64,000 nucleotides of DNA from Lachnospiraceae bacterium. GTDB lineage: Bacteria > Bacillota > Clostridia > Lachnospirales > Lachnospiraceae. The translations under genes were made by a program, and so were the position numbers. Location: NCBI GenBank assembly GCA_017416465.1, contig JAFQCK010000134.1:27957-91956 (forward strand), given 5' to 3'. The notes under the pieces were generated by a model that was given only the letters and a program-made list of their open reading frames with translations, did not search any database and had not been told where the DNA came from. Shown here in pieces: positions 9,037 to 17,538 of this stretch (positions are counted from its first letter, which is position 1; every line of letters begins with the position of its first letter).

Positions 9037-9612
9037 TTATCTTTCAAGTTCTTCAACCAACTCCGGTTCCGACTCTTTATCAGTATACGATATTGAAAAT
9101 GATTTACCATTATCTGCGCTTATCGAAACTATACTATCAATACCTAACCAATATATCAAATAATCACCTGTTGAATATGAATCACTAAAGTCTTTTCTTT
9201 TAAACAATATTTCATCAAATTCCTTGTCATAAGATTTCTTAAGTTTATCCAATAATTTTGCATCTGTTCCATCATCTTTACTTAATTTAACAGATATCGT
9301 TGTAAGTTTTCCTTTATCATCAAACATATACATTATTTTTCCATTTGCACCTTTAGTTCCATTGTAATCATTAACAATATAAGCACATACTGTATCTGCA
9401 ACACCCTCCGGCATAGATTTTTCTTCTAAACCTTCTTCTGCCATTTTTCCCTTAACTTCTTCCATACTACTTCCCTATTCGATACCATAAATCGTTTCCG
9501 ATACCTCTACTTTTGGTAATTCTTCTTTTTTCTTTCCCAAACCGCAACTGCAAAATGTAACTGCCACCACACACATAATTGGGATAATCTTTTTAAAAGT
9601 ACTTTTTTTCAT
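9037..9612 (-). pseudogene. Lipoprotein gene interrupted by an in-frame TAG
   Basis: Read as one frame from the ATG at 9612 this encodes a basic N-terminus, a hydrophobic core and 'FCSCG' resembling a lipoprotein signal, then a secreted domain. Codon 46 (9477-9475) is TAG. The frame continues without change as an open 142-codon stretch from an ATG at 9465, preceded by GGAAG, so a truncated leaderless protein could be made by re-initiation. The upstream half has its own good GGAGA site. Most likely a single lipoprotein gene of about 190 codons with a nonsense mutation; readthrough or sequence error are alternatives. The domain family is not recognised. Confidence 0.65.
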
Positions 9613-9740
9613 TTTCATTTCTCCTTTTCATTTTTTTAACTCTTCCTCAATGTACACTACGAAATATTAAAAATAAACATTACTTTCTGCACAATAATCC
9701 CATTTATCGTTTTTACCGGATATTTTTTTACAAAAACTCC

Positions 9741-11213
9741 CTACATAAGAGGCGCTAACAGTCTTGAAACCTGTTCTTTTATCCTTATAACCAAGTTTCT
9801 TCTATTATAGTTATATTTTGTAATTTCTGTACAATCCATCAAATCATCCAGAAACATTTTTTCAAGTGCACAAGATACTTCTGCATCATAAATAACCGCA
9901 TTTACTTCAAAGTCAAGTGAAAAGCTTCTCATATCCATGTTCGCTGTTCCATAACAACTTACAAGTCCATCAACTATCATTCCTTTTGCATGTAAAAATC
10001 CCTTATCATAACAATAGCATCTTGCTCCTGAAGAAAGTAAATCACCTGCATAAGAATATGTCGTCCAATATACAAACGGGTGGTCAGGCTTACAAGGTAT
10101 CATCAATCTTACATCTATACCTGAATGTGATGCTATTTTAAGTGCCTCTAAAACCGGTTCATCAGGTATAAAATATGGTGTTTGTATATAAATCCTTTCT
10201 TTGGCCTTATGAATAAGTCTTAGATAATTATCTCTTATTGCCTGACGTTTTGTATCAGGTCCGCTAGATACTATCTGTATACCTAATTTTTCTCCAAAAG
10301 TACATTTATCCAACATAAAATACTTATTATCCATAAACAAATTTTCTTTTGTAGTGTAATTCCAATCTAATATAAATCTGAGACTTAAATCATTTACTGC
10401 TTCACCCGAAATCCTAAAATGTGTATCTCGCCAATGACCAAATTTCTCAACCTTATCTATATATTCATCACCAATATTAAATCCTCCAATATATGCTTTG
10501 TTTCCGTCTATAACAACAATTTTTCTATGATTTCTATAATTAAATCTGAATTGAAAACGACCTAAAAATGCAGGAAAAAATTCGCCAACTTTAATTCCTG
10601 CTTCTTTCATTCTTCGTAGATTTTTTTTGCCGATATTTCTACTACCCATACTATCATATAACACTCTTACTTCTATACCCTCATTCGCCTTCGCTTTCAA
10701 AACATCAAAAATCCTGTCAAACAATTCACCTTTGCTGATAATATAGTATTGAATGTGAATAAAAGTTTTTGCTTCTTTCATCTCTTTAATCATGGACTCA
10801 AACTTATCATTACCATCTGTGTAAATTGTAATCCAATTATTTTCAGTATAAATCGAACCGCTTGTTTCAAGATTATATAAAACCAAATCACTATAGTCCG
10901 TCATTCTTTCATCTGAAATAGAAAATTCATTATTAAAAATTATATTTTCCTGTTTTTTTATCTCAGCATTTAATTCATCTTCCACTTCTTTTATCCTAAA
11001 CATTTTATTTTTATGAAAGTTATGACCTATTACTAAATATAAAAAGAAGCCCAAAACCGGTATAAAATATAAAAGAAGTAACCATCCCCAGGTTGACTTC
11101 GGGTCTCTTCTTTGAAAAAAAACTATAACTATAGCAAGTATGGTATTTATACTAGTGATATGTGACAAATACCATTCCCAAATAATTGATAAAGCCTCGA
11201 TAAATCCGTCCAT
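9741..11213 (-). CDS. cls: Cardiolipin synthase
   Basis: Condenses two phosphatidylglycerol molecules to cardiolipin and glycerol at the membrane. It has two N-terminal membrane helices (about 5-32 and 42-63) and two phospholipase D HKD motifs: His229/Lys231/Asp236 and His408/Lys410/Asp415, the standard architecture at the normal length of 490 residues. An AGGTAGGG-type site lies upstream of the ATG. It appears monocistronic, divergent from the small membrane protein gene at 11397. Confidence 0.95.
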   Translation of the reverse strand: MDGFIEALSIIWEWYLSHITSINTILAIVIVFFQRRDPKSTWGWLLLLYFIPVLGFFLYLVIGHNFHKNKMFRIKEVEDELNAEIKKQENIIFNNEFSISDERMTDYSDLVLYNLETSGSIYTENNWITIYTDGNDKFESMIKEMKEAKTFIHIQYYIISKGELFDRIFDVLKAKANEGIEVRVLYDSMGSRNIGKKNLRRMKEAGIKVGEFFPAFLGRFQFRFNYRNHRKIVVIDGNKAYIGGFNIGDEYIDKVEKFGHWRDTHFRISGEAVNDLSLRFILDWNYTTKENLFMDNKYFMLDKCTFGEKLGIQIVSSGPDTKRQAIRDNYLRLIHKAKERIYIQTPYFIPDEPVLEALKIASHSGIDVRLMIPCKPDHPFVYWTTYSYAGDLLSSGARCYCYDKGFLHAKGMIVDGLVSCYGTANMDMRSFSLDFEVNAVIYDAEVSCALEKMFLDDLMDCTEITKYNYNRRNLVIRIKEQVSRLLAPLM

Positions 11214-11325
11214 AAATACCCTACCTTTCTACTAAGTTTCTATCTCACAAATTTGCTTGTTTCTCTTTACTGTAATTAATATACCTGTTCCGACATATCC
11301 TATTGCAAAAAAATCAATAAACTCA

Positions 11326-11354
11326 TTGTAATTTTATCTTATAAATGATAAAAT
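11326..11354 (+). promoter_or_regulatory. Candidate sigma-A promoter of the 11397 gene
   Basis: TTGTAA (11326-11331) and TAAAAT (11349-11354) with a 17-base spacer, about 36 bases before the GGAGG ribosome site. Confidence 0.55.
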
Positions 11355-11396
11355 ATCCTACGATTATATTATCTTAAGATTGGAATGGAGGAAAAT

Positions 11397-11879
11397 ATGA
11401 AAACATTTTTTATAGTAAGTGGAATTGTACTTGCAGTTTTGGTTGTAGTATTTATTGTATTATACATAGTTGCTCGTAAAGCCGAAAAAAAGGTTAACGC
11501 ACAACGTGAGATGATGGAAGCTCAGGCAGAAACCATGTCATTCTATGTCATAGATAAAAAGAAGGCCAAATTAGCTGATGCTAATTTCCCTAAAGTAGTT
11601 ATTGACAACGTTCCTAAACATCTTAGAAAAATCAAACAACCAATCTTAAAGGTTAAAGTCGGACCTAAAGTTATGTCTCTTCTTTGTGACGACAAAGTAT
11701 TTCAGACTATACTTCCAAAACAGGAAGTTAAAGCTCGAGTAAGTGGAATATATGTCATTTCTGCTAAACGTATCAGAGGTCCTCTTCCTGAACCTAAGAA
11801 AACAAAAAAAGAACTTAAGGAAGAGAAAAAAGCTTTAAAAGCTCAGGAAAAAGCTAAAGCAAAGAATACTAAAAAATAA
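11397..11879 (+). CDS. Small single-pass membrane protein, Lys-rich C-terminus
   Basis: A 160-residue protein with one N-terminal membrane helix (about 3-28), a short charged coiled segment, a compact domain of about 80 residues ('YVIDKKKAKLADANFPKV' region) and a C-terminal tail of Lys, Glu and Ala that should be helical. The ATG at 11397 follows GGAGG by six bases; the ATG four codons earlier overlaps this site and is unlikely. Family and function are not recognised. It has its own promoter and terminator, so it is an independent unit. Confidence 0.75.
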   Translation: MKTFFIVSGIVLAVLVVVFIVLYIVARKAEKKVNAQREMMEAQAETMSFYVIDKKKAKLADANFPKVVIDNVPKHLRKIKQPILKVKVGPKVMSLLCDDKVFQTILPKQEVKARVSGIYVISAKRIRGPLPEPKKTKKELKEEKKALKAQEKAKAKNTKK

Positions 11880-11890
11880 AGAATATTTTA

Positions 11891-11920
11891 AATACCACCG
11901 AATTATTGGTGGTATTTTTT
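11891..11920 (+). terminator. Rho-independent terminator
   Basis: AATACCACC (11891-11899) pairs with GGTGGTATT (11908-11916) around an eight-base loop and runs into T residues to 11920. It ends the 11397 gene. Confidence 0.9.
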
Positions 11921-11948
11921 ATTATGAAATAATATTCGCTATAAGTTC

Positions 11949-12368
11949 TTATTCCGAAGTAACTATTATCTGAACCTTACAGTCAGATACCTTTTCTTCA
12001 TTCATCATCAATGAATATTCCACATCTACATTTATACTGTCATTTTCCTCTTTCACAACCAGCTTTTCAGTATTTACACCTACAAATATTTTTCCTGCAA
12101 TAGTGGATAAATATGTATGGTTTATTTCTCCCTCTGTAAAAACAAGATGCATGTCGTTATATCCTTTTTTTATAACATCAACTGAATCCTTTGTTATCTT
12201 TATTGTATTCTTAATAATAATTTCAGTATCAGGTATTTTTTCTTCATAAAGAACATAATGCTTAGAATTTTTTAAATAATATTTTCCTTTTACTTCCACA
12301 CCTAAATCCGAGTTATCCTCTTCACTTTTGTGCAAGCCTTTTATTAATACTTTTACGTTTTGATTCAT
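11949..12368 (-). CDS. DUF1934 family protein (YwiB-like)
   Basis: A 139-residue soluble protein of alternating beta strands, with the 'KVLIKGLHKSEED' opening, central 'YVLYEE' and a late 'VDVEYSLMMNEEKVSDCKVQI' region (quoted in part) that fit the DUF1934/YwiB calycin-like beta-barrel family. The biochemical role is unknown. The gap from murI is 97 bases, so it may be read from the murI promoter. No catalytic motif is apparent. Confidence 0.75.
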   Translation of the reverse strand: MNQNVKVLIKGLHKSEEDNSDLGVEVKGKYYLKNSKHYVLYEEKIPDTEIIIKNTIKITKDSVDVIKKGYNDMHLVFTEGEINHTYLSTIAGKIFVGVNTEKLVVKEENDSINVDVEYSLMMNEEKVSDCKVQIIVTSE

Positions 12369-12465
12369 GATTATTTATTTTTCCTTATTTTTTTAAATTG
12401 GATAACTTTAACTCTAAGAATTCTAATTATATATATGCTTAATACAGTAATTATATTTTCATTAG

Positions 12466-13293
12466 TTAATATTCTTCTATATTAATAAGTCCTATACTTT
12501 CAATATGAAATGGCAATATCGAATTAGCAAATCTTTTGAATTTCTCAGCAGTATCACTAACATAAAATTCATACATATTAGATGCATATCTGTGTTCATT
12601 TCCTGCTGCAATATTATTTTCTTCCAATAACTTTTTAAGACTCACAGCAGTTTCATATGCCGGATTAACTAATGAAACTCCATCTCCCATTATCTCACCT
12701 ACAGTATTTCTTAGTAATGGATAATGTGTACAGCCAAGTACTAATGTATCAATATCTTTATCCTTTAATTCAGATAAATATCTGGTTGCAACCTCATATG
12801 TAACCGAATCTTTAAGCCAGCCTTCTTCAACTAAAGGTACAAATAAAGGACATGCCTTAGTAATTACTGTTATGTCTTTATCTCTTCTGTTAATAAACTC
12901 AGTATAAATTCCACTATTTATCATAGCTTCCGTACCAATTACACCTATTCTTTTATTAACAGTCTTTTGTGCTGCAACCTTTGCACCCGGTTTAACAACT
13001 CCTATAATAGGAATATCCATTTCAGGTCTTATCTCTTCTAATGCTATTGCACTTGCAGTATTACAGGCTACAACAATCGCTTTTACACCTTTAGTTTTTA
13101 AAAAACGAATTATCTGTTTTGAATATCGAATAATTGTATTCTTGGATTTGCTTCCATATGGTACTCTGGCTGTATCACCAAAATAAACAATTTTTTCATT
13201 TGGAAGTTGACGCATTATCTCTCTGGCAACAGTCAGACCACCTACACCGGAATCAAATACACCTATCGGTGCTAAACTTAAATCTGTATGCAT
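12466..13293 (-). CDS. murI: Glutamate racemase
   Basis: Interconverts L- and D-glutamate without cofactor to supply D-Glu for peptidoglycan. The opening 'PIGVFDSGVGGLTV' holds the conserved Asp14-Ser15, and the two catalytic cysteines are Cys77 ('ACNTAS') and Cys188 ('GCTHYP'). At 275 residues it is full length, and AAGGAGG precedes the ATG. It is divergent from murC, which attaches L-Ala immediately before D-Glu is added in the same pathway; their promoters lie in the shared 269-base gap. Confidence 0.95.
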   Translation of the reverse strand: MHTDLSLAPIGVFDSGVGGLTVAREIMRQLPNEKIVYFGDTARVPYGSKSKNTIIRYSKQIIRFLKTKGVKAIVVACNTASAIALEEIRPEMDIPIIGVVKPGAKVAAQKTVNKRIGVIGTEAMINSGIYTEFINRRDKDITVITKACPLFVPLVEEGWLKDSVTYEVATRYLSELKDKDIDTLVLGCTHYPLLRNTVGEIMGDGVSLVNPAYETAVSLKKLLEENNIAAGNEHRYASNMYEFYVSDTAEKFKRFANSILPFHIESIGLINIEEY

Positions 13294-13384
13294 TATTTCC
13301 TCCTTGTCGAAGCTTTTAGCGAATCAATTCTATTTATATAATTATGTGACAAAAAATCTAATTAATACCTATTTCTTGAATATC

Positions 13385-13413
13385 AGTATAACAAACACAT
13401 ATAAAAAAAGCAA
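13385..13413 (-). promoter_or_regulatory. Candidate murI promoter
   Basis: On the minus strand TTGCTT (13413-13408) and TATACT (13390-13385) are 17 bases apart, with an extended -10 TG one base before the hexamer. Confidence 0.5.
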
Positions 13414-13440
13414 ATAAACACTTTAAAATTCTTTTGCATC

Positions 13441-13449
13441 TGATATAAT
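13441..13449 (+). promoter_or_regulatory. Candidate extended -10 promoter of murC
   Basis: TGATATAAT is a perfect extended -10 element (TGnTATAAT). The -35 region is poor. Predicted start near 13456 gives a leader of about 107 bases before murC. Confidence 0.5.
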
Positions 13450-13562
13450 AAAAAAAGATTTGAGAACATACTTTAACAACAAAGTGATAGCAAGCACAGG
13501 AAGTTATGAATATGAATTGTACAATAACCTATAGAATTTTATATTTGGAGGAATGAAAAAAT

Positions 13563-14963
13563 ATGAATAACATTAATGATATAATGAAGCAAGTTTGCCA
13601 TGTGTACTTTATTGGTATTGGTGGTATTAGTATGAGTGGTTTGGCTGAGATTTTACTTGATAAAGGATATAGTGTTTCAGGTTCTGATGCTAAGGAATCT
13701 AATGTAACTAATAAATTATCTTCACTTGGTGCAAAGATTTATTACGGACATAATGGTAATAATATTACTGATGATATTTCATATGTAGTATATACTGCTG
13801 CTATTAAAGAGGATAATCCTGAATTACAGGCTGCGCGTGCCAAAGATATCTGCTGTATGACTCGTGCCGAACTTTTAGGTAAGATTATGGAAAAATATAA
13901 AACTGCAATTTCTGTTGCAGGTACTCACGGAAAAACTACTACAACTTCCATGCTTTCTGAAATATTAATGGCTTTTGAGTGTGACCCGACAATCCTTGTA
14001 GGCGGAATGTTAAAATCTATTAACGGTAATTTAAGAATAGGTCACTCTGATTATATCATTACAGAAGCTTGTGAATATACTAACAGCTTTTTATCTTTAA
14101 TTTCTAATATAAATATTATTTTAAATGTCAGAGAAGACCATCTTGACTTTTTTAAAGATATTGATGATATTCGAAACAGCTTTAAACTATTTGCTGATAA
14201 AACTGATAAGAACGGATACCTTATAATTAACACTGATGTTGATGATATTACATATTTTACAAAAGATTTAAAATGTAAATGTATTACGTTTGGATTGGAT
14301 AAGAATGTTTCTCAGATTTATCCTGTTAATGTGGAATACAATAATTTTGCCTGCGCTTCTTTTGAAGTTCCAAGCGAAAATAATTCTGATAATAATAATT
14401 CAAACAACAGAATTTCGCTTAAAGTTCCCGGAGAACATAATTTACTTAATGCTCTTGCAGCTTATGCTGCTGCAAAGGCAATTGGAATTCCTGATGAATT
14501 TATTGTAAAAGGACTTAATAACTATTCGGGTACTGACAGACGTTTCCAATATAAAGGTGAATTTAATGGCGTAACAGTAATCGATGATTATGCACATCAT
14601 CCTGATGAAATTATCGCAACACTTACTGCTACTGAAAAATATCCTCACAAAAACGTATGGTGTGTATTCCAACCACATACCTACACCAGAACTAAAGCTT
14701 TACTAAACGATTTTGCCAAGGCACTTTCTTTAGCTGATAAAGTTGTCCTTGCTAAAATTTATCCTGCAAGAGAAACAGATGATTTAGGAATAAGCTCAAA
14801 AAATCTTCAATATGAAATCGAAAAACTTGGTAAAGAAGTCTACTATTATGAGACTTTTGAAGAGATAGAAAAATTTTTGAAAAAAAATTGTATCAACGGC
14901 GACTTGTTGATAACTATGGGCGCCGGAGATGTTGTATTAATTGGCGAAAACCTCGTTCAATAA
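13563..14963 (+). CDS. murC: UDP-N-acetylmuramate--L-alanine ligase
   Basis: ATP-dependent addition of L-Ala to UDP-MurNAc, the first Mur ligase step of cytoplasmic peptidoglycan precursor synthesis. The N-terminal nucleotide-sugar domain has 'YFIGIGGISMSGLA', the central domain the Mur P-loop GTHGKTTT from residue 120, and the C-terminal domain the 'DDYAHHPDEI' segment. The length of 466 is typical. A GGAGG site lies upstream of the ATG. It is followed directly by the DnaA-box region, so a cell-wall gene and replication genes are adjacent. Confidence 0.96.
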   Translation: MNNINDIMKQVCHVYFIGIGGISMSGLAEILLDKGYSVSGSDAKESNVTNKLSSLGAKIYYGHNGNNITDDISYVVYTAAIKEDNPELQAARAKDICCMTRAELLGKIMEKYKTAISVAGTHGKTTTTSMLSEILMAFECDPTILVGGMLKSINGNLRIGHSDYIITEACEYTNSFLSLISNINIILNVREDHLDFFKDIDDIRNSFKLFADKTDKNGYLIINTDVDDITYFTKDLKCKCITFGLDKNVSQIYPVNVEYNNFACASFEVPSENNSDNNNSNNRISLKVPGEHNLLNALAAYAAAKAIGIPDEFIVKGLNNYSGTDRRFQYKGEFNGVTVIDDYAHHPDEIIATLTATEKYPHKNVWCVFQPHTYTRTKALLNDFAKALSLADKVVLAKIYPARETDDLGISSKNLQYEIEKLGKEVYYYETFEEIEKFLKKNCINGDLLITMGAGDVVLIGENLVQ

Positions 14964-14977
14964 GATTTGTCCACATT

Positions 14978-15020
14978 ATCCACAATTTTTTTCACAATTA
15001 TGTGAATTAAAATTGTGGAT
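14978..15020. repeat. Hairpin built from opposed DnaA boxes
   Basis: Outer arms 14978-14989 and 15009-15020 pair over 12 bases, and inner arms TTCACA (14991-14996) and TGTGAA (15001-15006) pair over six with an ATTA loop. The outer arms contain most of a DnaA box in each orientation. It follows the murC stop and a T-rich stretch follows it, so it may also act as a murC terminator. Confidence 0.6.
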
Positions 15021-15200
15021 TTCTTATTTTTCAAAGTTTAAAAAAACTTTTTCAATTTTCCTTGATTCTATCGTATTTTTCTTATTTTAAAATTAATTTT
15101 AAAACTTATTATCCACAATTTCCACATTATCCACAATCCTTATAAACCCTTTAAAATCAAGGTTTTATAAAAAAATCGAGGTGTTTTTTTTTTCTTTTTA

Positions 15201-15209
15201 TGCTATAAT
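15201..15209 (+). promoter_or_regulatory. Candidate extended -10 promoter of dnaD-dnaI
   Basis: TGCTATAAT is a perfect extended -10 (TGnTATAAT), downstream of a T tract and 66 bases past the last DnaA box. It places the DnaA cluster directly upstream of the dnaD promoter. Confidence 0.6.
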
Positions 15210-15267
15210 GACAACCCAAACATATTTTACAAAGGTTATATTATTTATTTGAGAGGTACGAAACAAA

Positions 15268-16443
15268 ATGGGTGGATTTAAATTAGAAGGCTCTTTAGGC
15301 TGTACGGATACACTTGTGTCTAATCGTTTTATAGATGAAATTATGCCTTCTGCTAATGGAGAGTTTGTTAAGATATATTTATATTTACTTAGAGCGTTAT
15401 CAAGTAATGCTTCCGGTTTATCAATTTGTCATATTGCAGATATTTTCAATCATACTGAAAAAGATATTATTAGAGCATTAAAGTATTGGGAACAGGCAGG
15501 TCTTCTTGACTTATGCTTTGATTCTAATAAAATTCTTACTAATATTACTTTAAAACCGGTTGGTACAGATTATATGACATCAGACGGAACACATGTTGAA
15601 GTACATTCTGCTTTAGGTAATGCTTCAGTTGTAAATAACTATTCTGTTCTTAATCAGACTACAGATAATTCAGAAATTGCAAAACCTCAACCGGTTGTTT
15701 CAAAATCATCTCAGGAAAATACTGACATTTCTGATAATAAAGCGTCAAAAGATAATCTATTTACAAAAAAAGTTTATACAGCTAATGAAGTTGCAGGATT
15801 TCGCCAAAACGCTGAAGTTGTTGAATTTCTTTATCTTGCTGAAAAATATATTGGAAAGCCACTTACTAAAACTGACACTAACTCATTATTATTTATATAT
15901 GATACATTATCGTTCTCACCTGACTTGATAGAATATTTATTAGAGTATTGCATATCAAACGGTCATAAGAGTTTACGTTACATAGAAAAGGTTGCAATAT
16001 CTTGGGCAGAAGAAGGAATTAATACTGTCGAAGCTGCAAGAAGTACTACAGATTTGTTTTGTAATACCTGCTATCCTGTACTCAAAGCTTTCGGATTAAG
16101 TGGTCGTAATCCAAGTAAAGGAGAAAAAGATTTCATTATTAAATGGACAAACTCTTATGGATTTTCGATGGATATTATATTAGAAGCCTGTAATAAAACT
16201 ATGAATCAGATTCACAATCCAAGTTTCAATTATACGGATACAATTTTAAAAGAATGGAAAGATAAAGGTATTAAAAAATTAGATGATATCAAATCATTAG
16301 ATGAACAACATATCGCTAGTACAAAAACTAAAGCTTCAGTTAAATCAGGTACTGAAAAAAACAAGAATGCCTTTAATAATTTCGACCAGAGAACCTATAA
16401 CTATGATGATTTAGAGAAAAAACTACTGAATACAAATATGTAG
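15268..16443 (+). CDS. dnaD: DnaD-like replication initiation protein
   Basis: A 391-residue protein. The N-terminal part (about 15-90) fits the DnaD/DnaB winged-helix domain ('SSNASGLSICHIADIF', 'ALKYWEQAGLL'). A polar linker follows, then two copies of the DnaD C-terminal helical domain: about 195-255 ('YIGKPLTKTDTNSL', 'AISWAEEGI') and about 270-335 ('NPSKGEKDFI', 'ILKEWKDKGI'). DnaD proteins remodel origin DNA and help load the helicase at oriC or restarted forks. The next gene, 20 bases on, encodes the matching helicase loader. GAGAGG precedes the ATG. Confidence 0.88.
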   Translation: MGGFKLEGSLGCTDTLVSNRFIDEIMPSANGEFVKIYLYLLRALSSNASGLSICHIADIFNHTEKDIIRALKYWEQAGLLDLCFDSNKILTNITLKPVGTDYMTSDGTHVEVHSALGNASVVNNYSVLNQTTDNSEIAKPQPVVSKSSQENTDISDNKASKDNLFTKKVYTANEVAGFRQNAEVVEFLYLAEKYIGKPLTKTDTNSLLFIYDTLSFSPDLIEYLLEYCISNGHKSLRYIEKVAISWAEEGINTVEAARSTTDLFCNTCYPVLKAFGLSGRNPSKGEKDFIIKWTNSYGFSMDIILEACNKTMNQIHNPSFNYTDTILKEWKDKGIKKLDDIKSLDEQHIASTKTKASVKSGTEKNKNAFNNFDQRTYNYDDLEKKLLNTNM

Positions 16444-16466
16444 TTACTTTGTCGTGGAGGTATAAT

Positions 16467-17471
16467 ATGTCACTTACAAATTCACAATATGACGAAATTA
16501 TACGAGATTATAATCGTGTCGGTCTGATGAATAAAAGAGAACAGAACGAAAGAATTGCTATCGTTTATGAGAAAGTTCCTCGAATAAAAGAAATTAATGA
16601 TGAGATATCTTCTCTATCTTTAGAGACCACTAAAAAATTGTTGTCTCAGTTTTCCGGTAATAATTCTGACTCTATGAATGAATTCAAATCAAAGATTAAT
16701 GATTTAAAGAATGAAAAAGCTTTTCTTTTAAAATCACATGGCTTTTCTTCTAATTATATGGATATGCATTATCATTGCATGGATTGTCAGGATACAGGCT
16801 ATATTAATAATACTAAATGTCATTGTTTTATAAAAGCCGAGATTAGTATTTTATATAAACAATCTAATTTAGGAGAAATATTAAAGACACACAACTTTGA
16901 TTTATTTAATATTGATTTATTTGATGATAATACAGTCGATTCTGCAACCGGTAAAACTCCTAAACAGAATATGATTAACGCACTGAATATATCTCATAAT
17001 TACATAGATAATTTTGGACAAGAAGATGCCAAATTTAAAAACTTACTTTTCTTTGGAAAAACCGGTGTGGGTAAAACTTTTTTAACCTACTGTATTGCCA
17101 AAGAGCTTATTGAAAAATGTGCTTCAGTAGTATATTTGTCTTCTATCAGTCTTTTTGATATACTATCAGATGCAACTTTTGATAAGTCTGATATTGAAGC
17201 AAAGAATAAAGAAACTCAGCTTTATAATTGCGACTTATTAATTATTGATGATTTAGGGACTGAACTATCTAATTCATTTACAAATTCTGCTTTTTTTAAC
17301 CTTATTAATGAAAGGTTAATTAAGAATAAATCTATTATAATTTCAACCAATCTTGATTTTTCAGAATTGATGGAAAGATATTCTGAAAGAATTGCATCAA
17401 GACTTACAAGAGATTATACATTTTTAAAAATTTACGGTGAAGATTTAAGACATCGTATTAAATTAGCTTGA
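16467..17471 (+). CDS. dnaI: Helicase loader ATPase (DnaC/DnaI type)
   Basis: AAA+ ATPase that loads the replicative DnaB-type helicase. The N-terminal third is helical with a zinc-binding-like Cys cluster ('HCMDCQDTGY' then 'CHC'). The ATPase domain has Walker A 'GKTGVGKT' at 197-204, Walker B 'LLIIDDLG' and sensor region 'IISTNLDF'. The ATG at 16467 follows GGAGG by six bases; an in-frame TTG at 16449 lies upstream of that site and is rejected. It is co-transcribed with dnaD. The name dnaI is used by analogy with Bacillus; it is equally called a DnaC-family protein. Confidence 0.92.
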   Translation: MSLTNSQYDEIIRDYNRVGLMNKREQNERIAIVYEKVPRIKEINDEISSLSLETTKKLLSQFSGNNSDSMNEFKSKINDLKNEKAFLLKSHGFSSNYMDMHYHCMDCQDTGYINNTKCHCFIKAEISILYKQSNLGEILKTHNFDLFNIDLFDDNTVDSATGKTPKQNMINALNISHNYIDNFGQEDAKFKNLLFFGKTGVGKTFLTYCIAKELIEKCASVVYLSSISLFDILSDATFDKSDIEAKNKETQLYNCDLLIIDDLGTELSNSFTNSAFFNLINERLIKNKSIIISTNLDFSELMERYSERIASRLTRDYTFLKIYGEDLRHRIKLA

Positions 17472-17500
17472 CTATAACAATTCATAATGTTATAAAATAA

Positions 17501-17509
17501 TGTGGATAA
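17501..17509 (-). promoter_or_regulatory. Isolated perfect DnaA box before prs
   Basis: TGTGGATAA is the exact reverse complement of the TTATCCACA consensus. It lies in the 67-base gap between the helicase loader and prs, about 2.4 kb from the main cluster. Confidence 0.5.
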
Positions 17510-17538
17510 TCACAGATATACACAACGGAGGTTTGATT

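Larger units (their letters stand above)
14964..15267. other. AT-rich intergenic region with DnaA-box cluster
   Basis: This 304-base gap between murC and dnaD has no plausible gene. It holds three perfect TTATCCACA boxes (14976-14984, 15109-15117, 15127-15135), one 8-of-9 box (TTGTCCACA, 14967-14975), one 7-of-9 box (15118-15126) and a 7-of-9 reverse box (15014-15022). Two groups are stacked head to tail at exactly nine-base spacing. Between the groups lies very AT-rich DNA with a perfect 20-base palindrome at 15085-15104. Such layouts occur at origins and at DnaA-regulated or DnaA-titrating loci; which applies here cannot be told from sequence. Confidence 0.8.

Noticed and set aside
14964-15267. 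Main chromosomal oriC.
   Set aside because: dnaA and dnaN are absent, and most genes on both sides run on the minus strand, so there is no strand switch typical of oriC. A DnaA-regulated or titrating site is kept as the finding.
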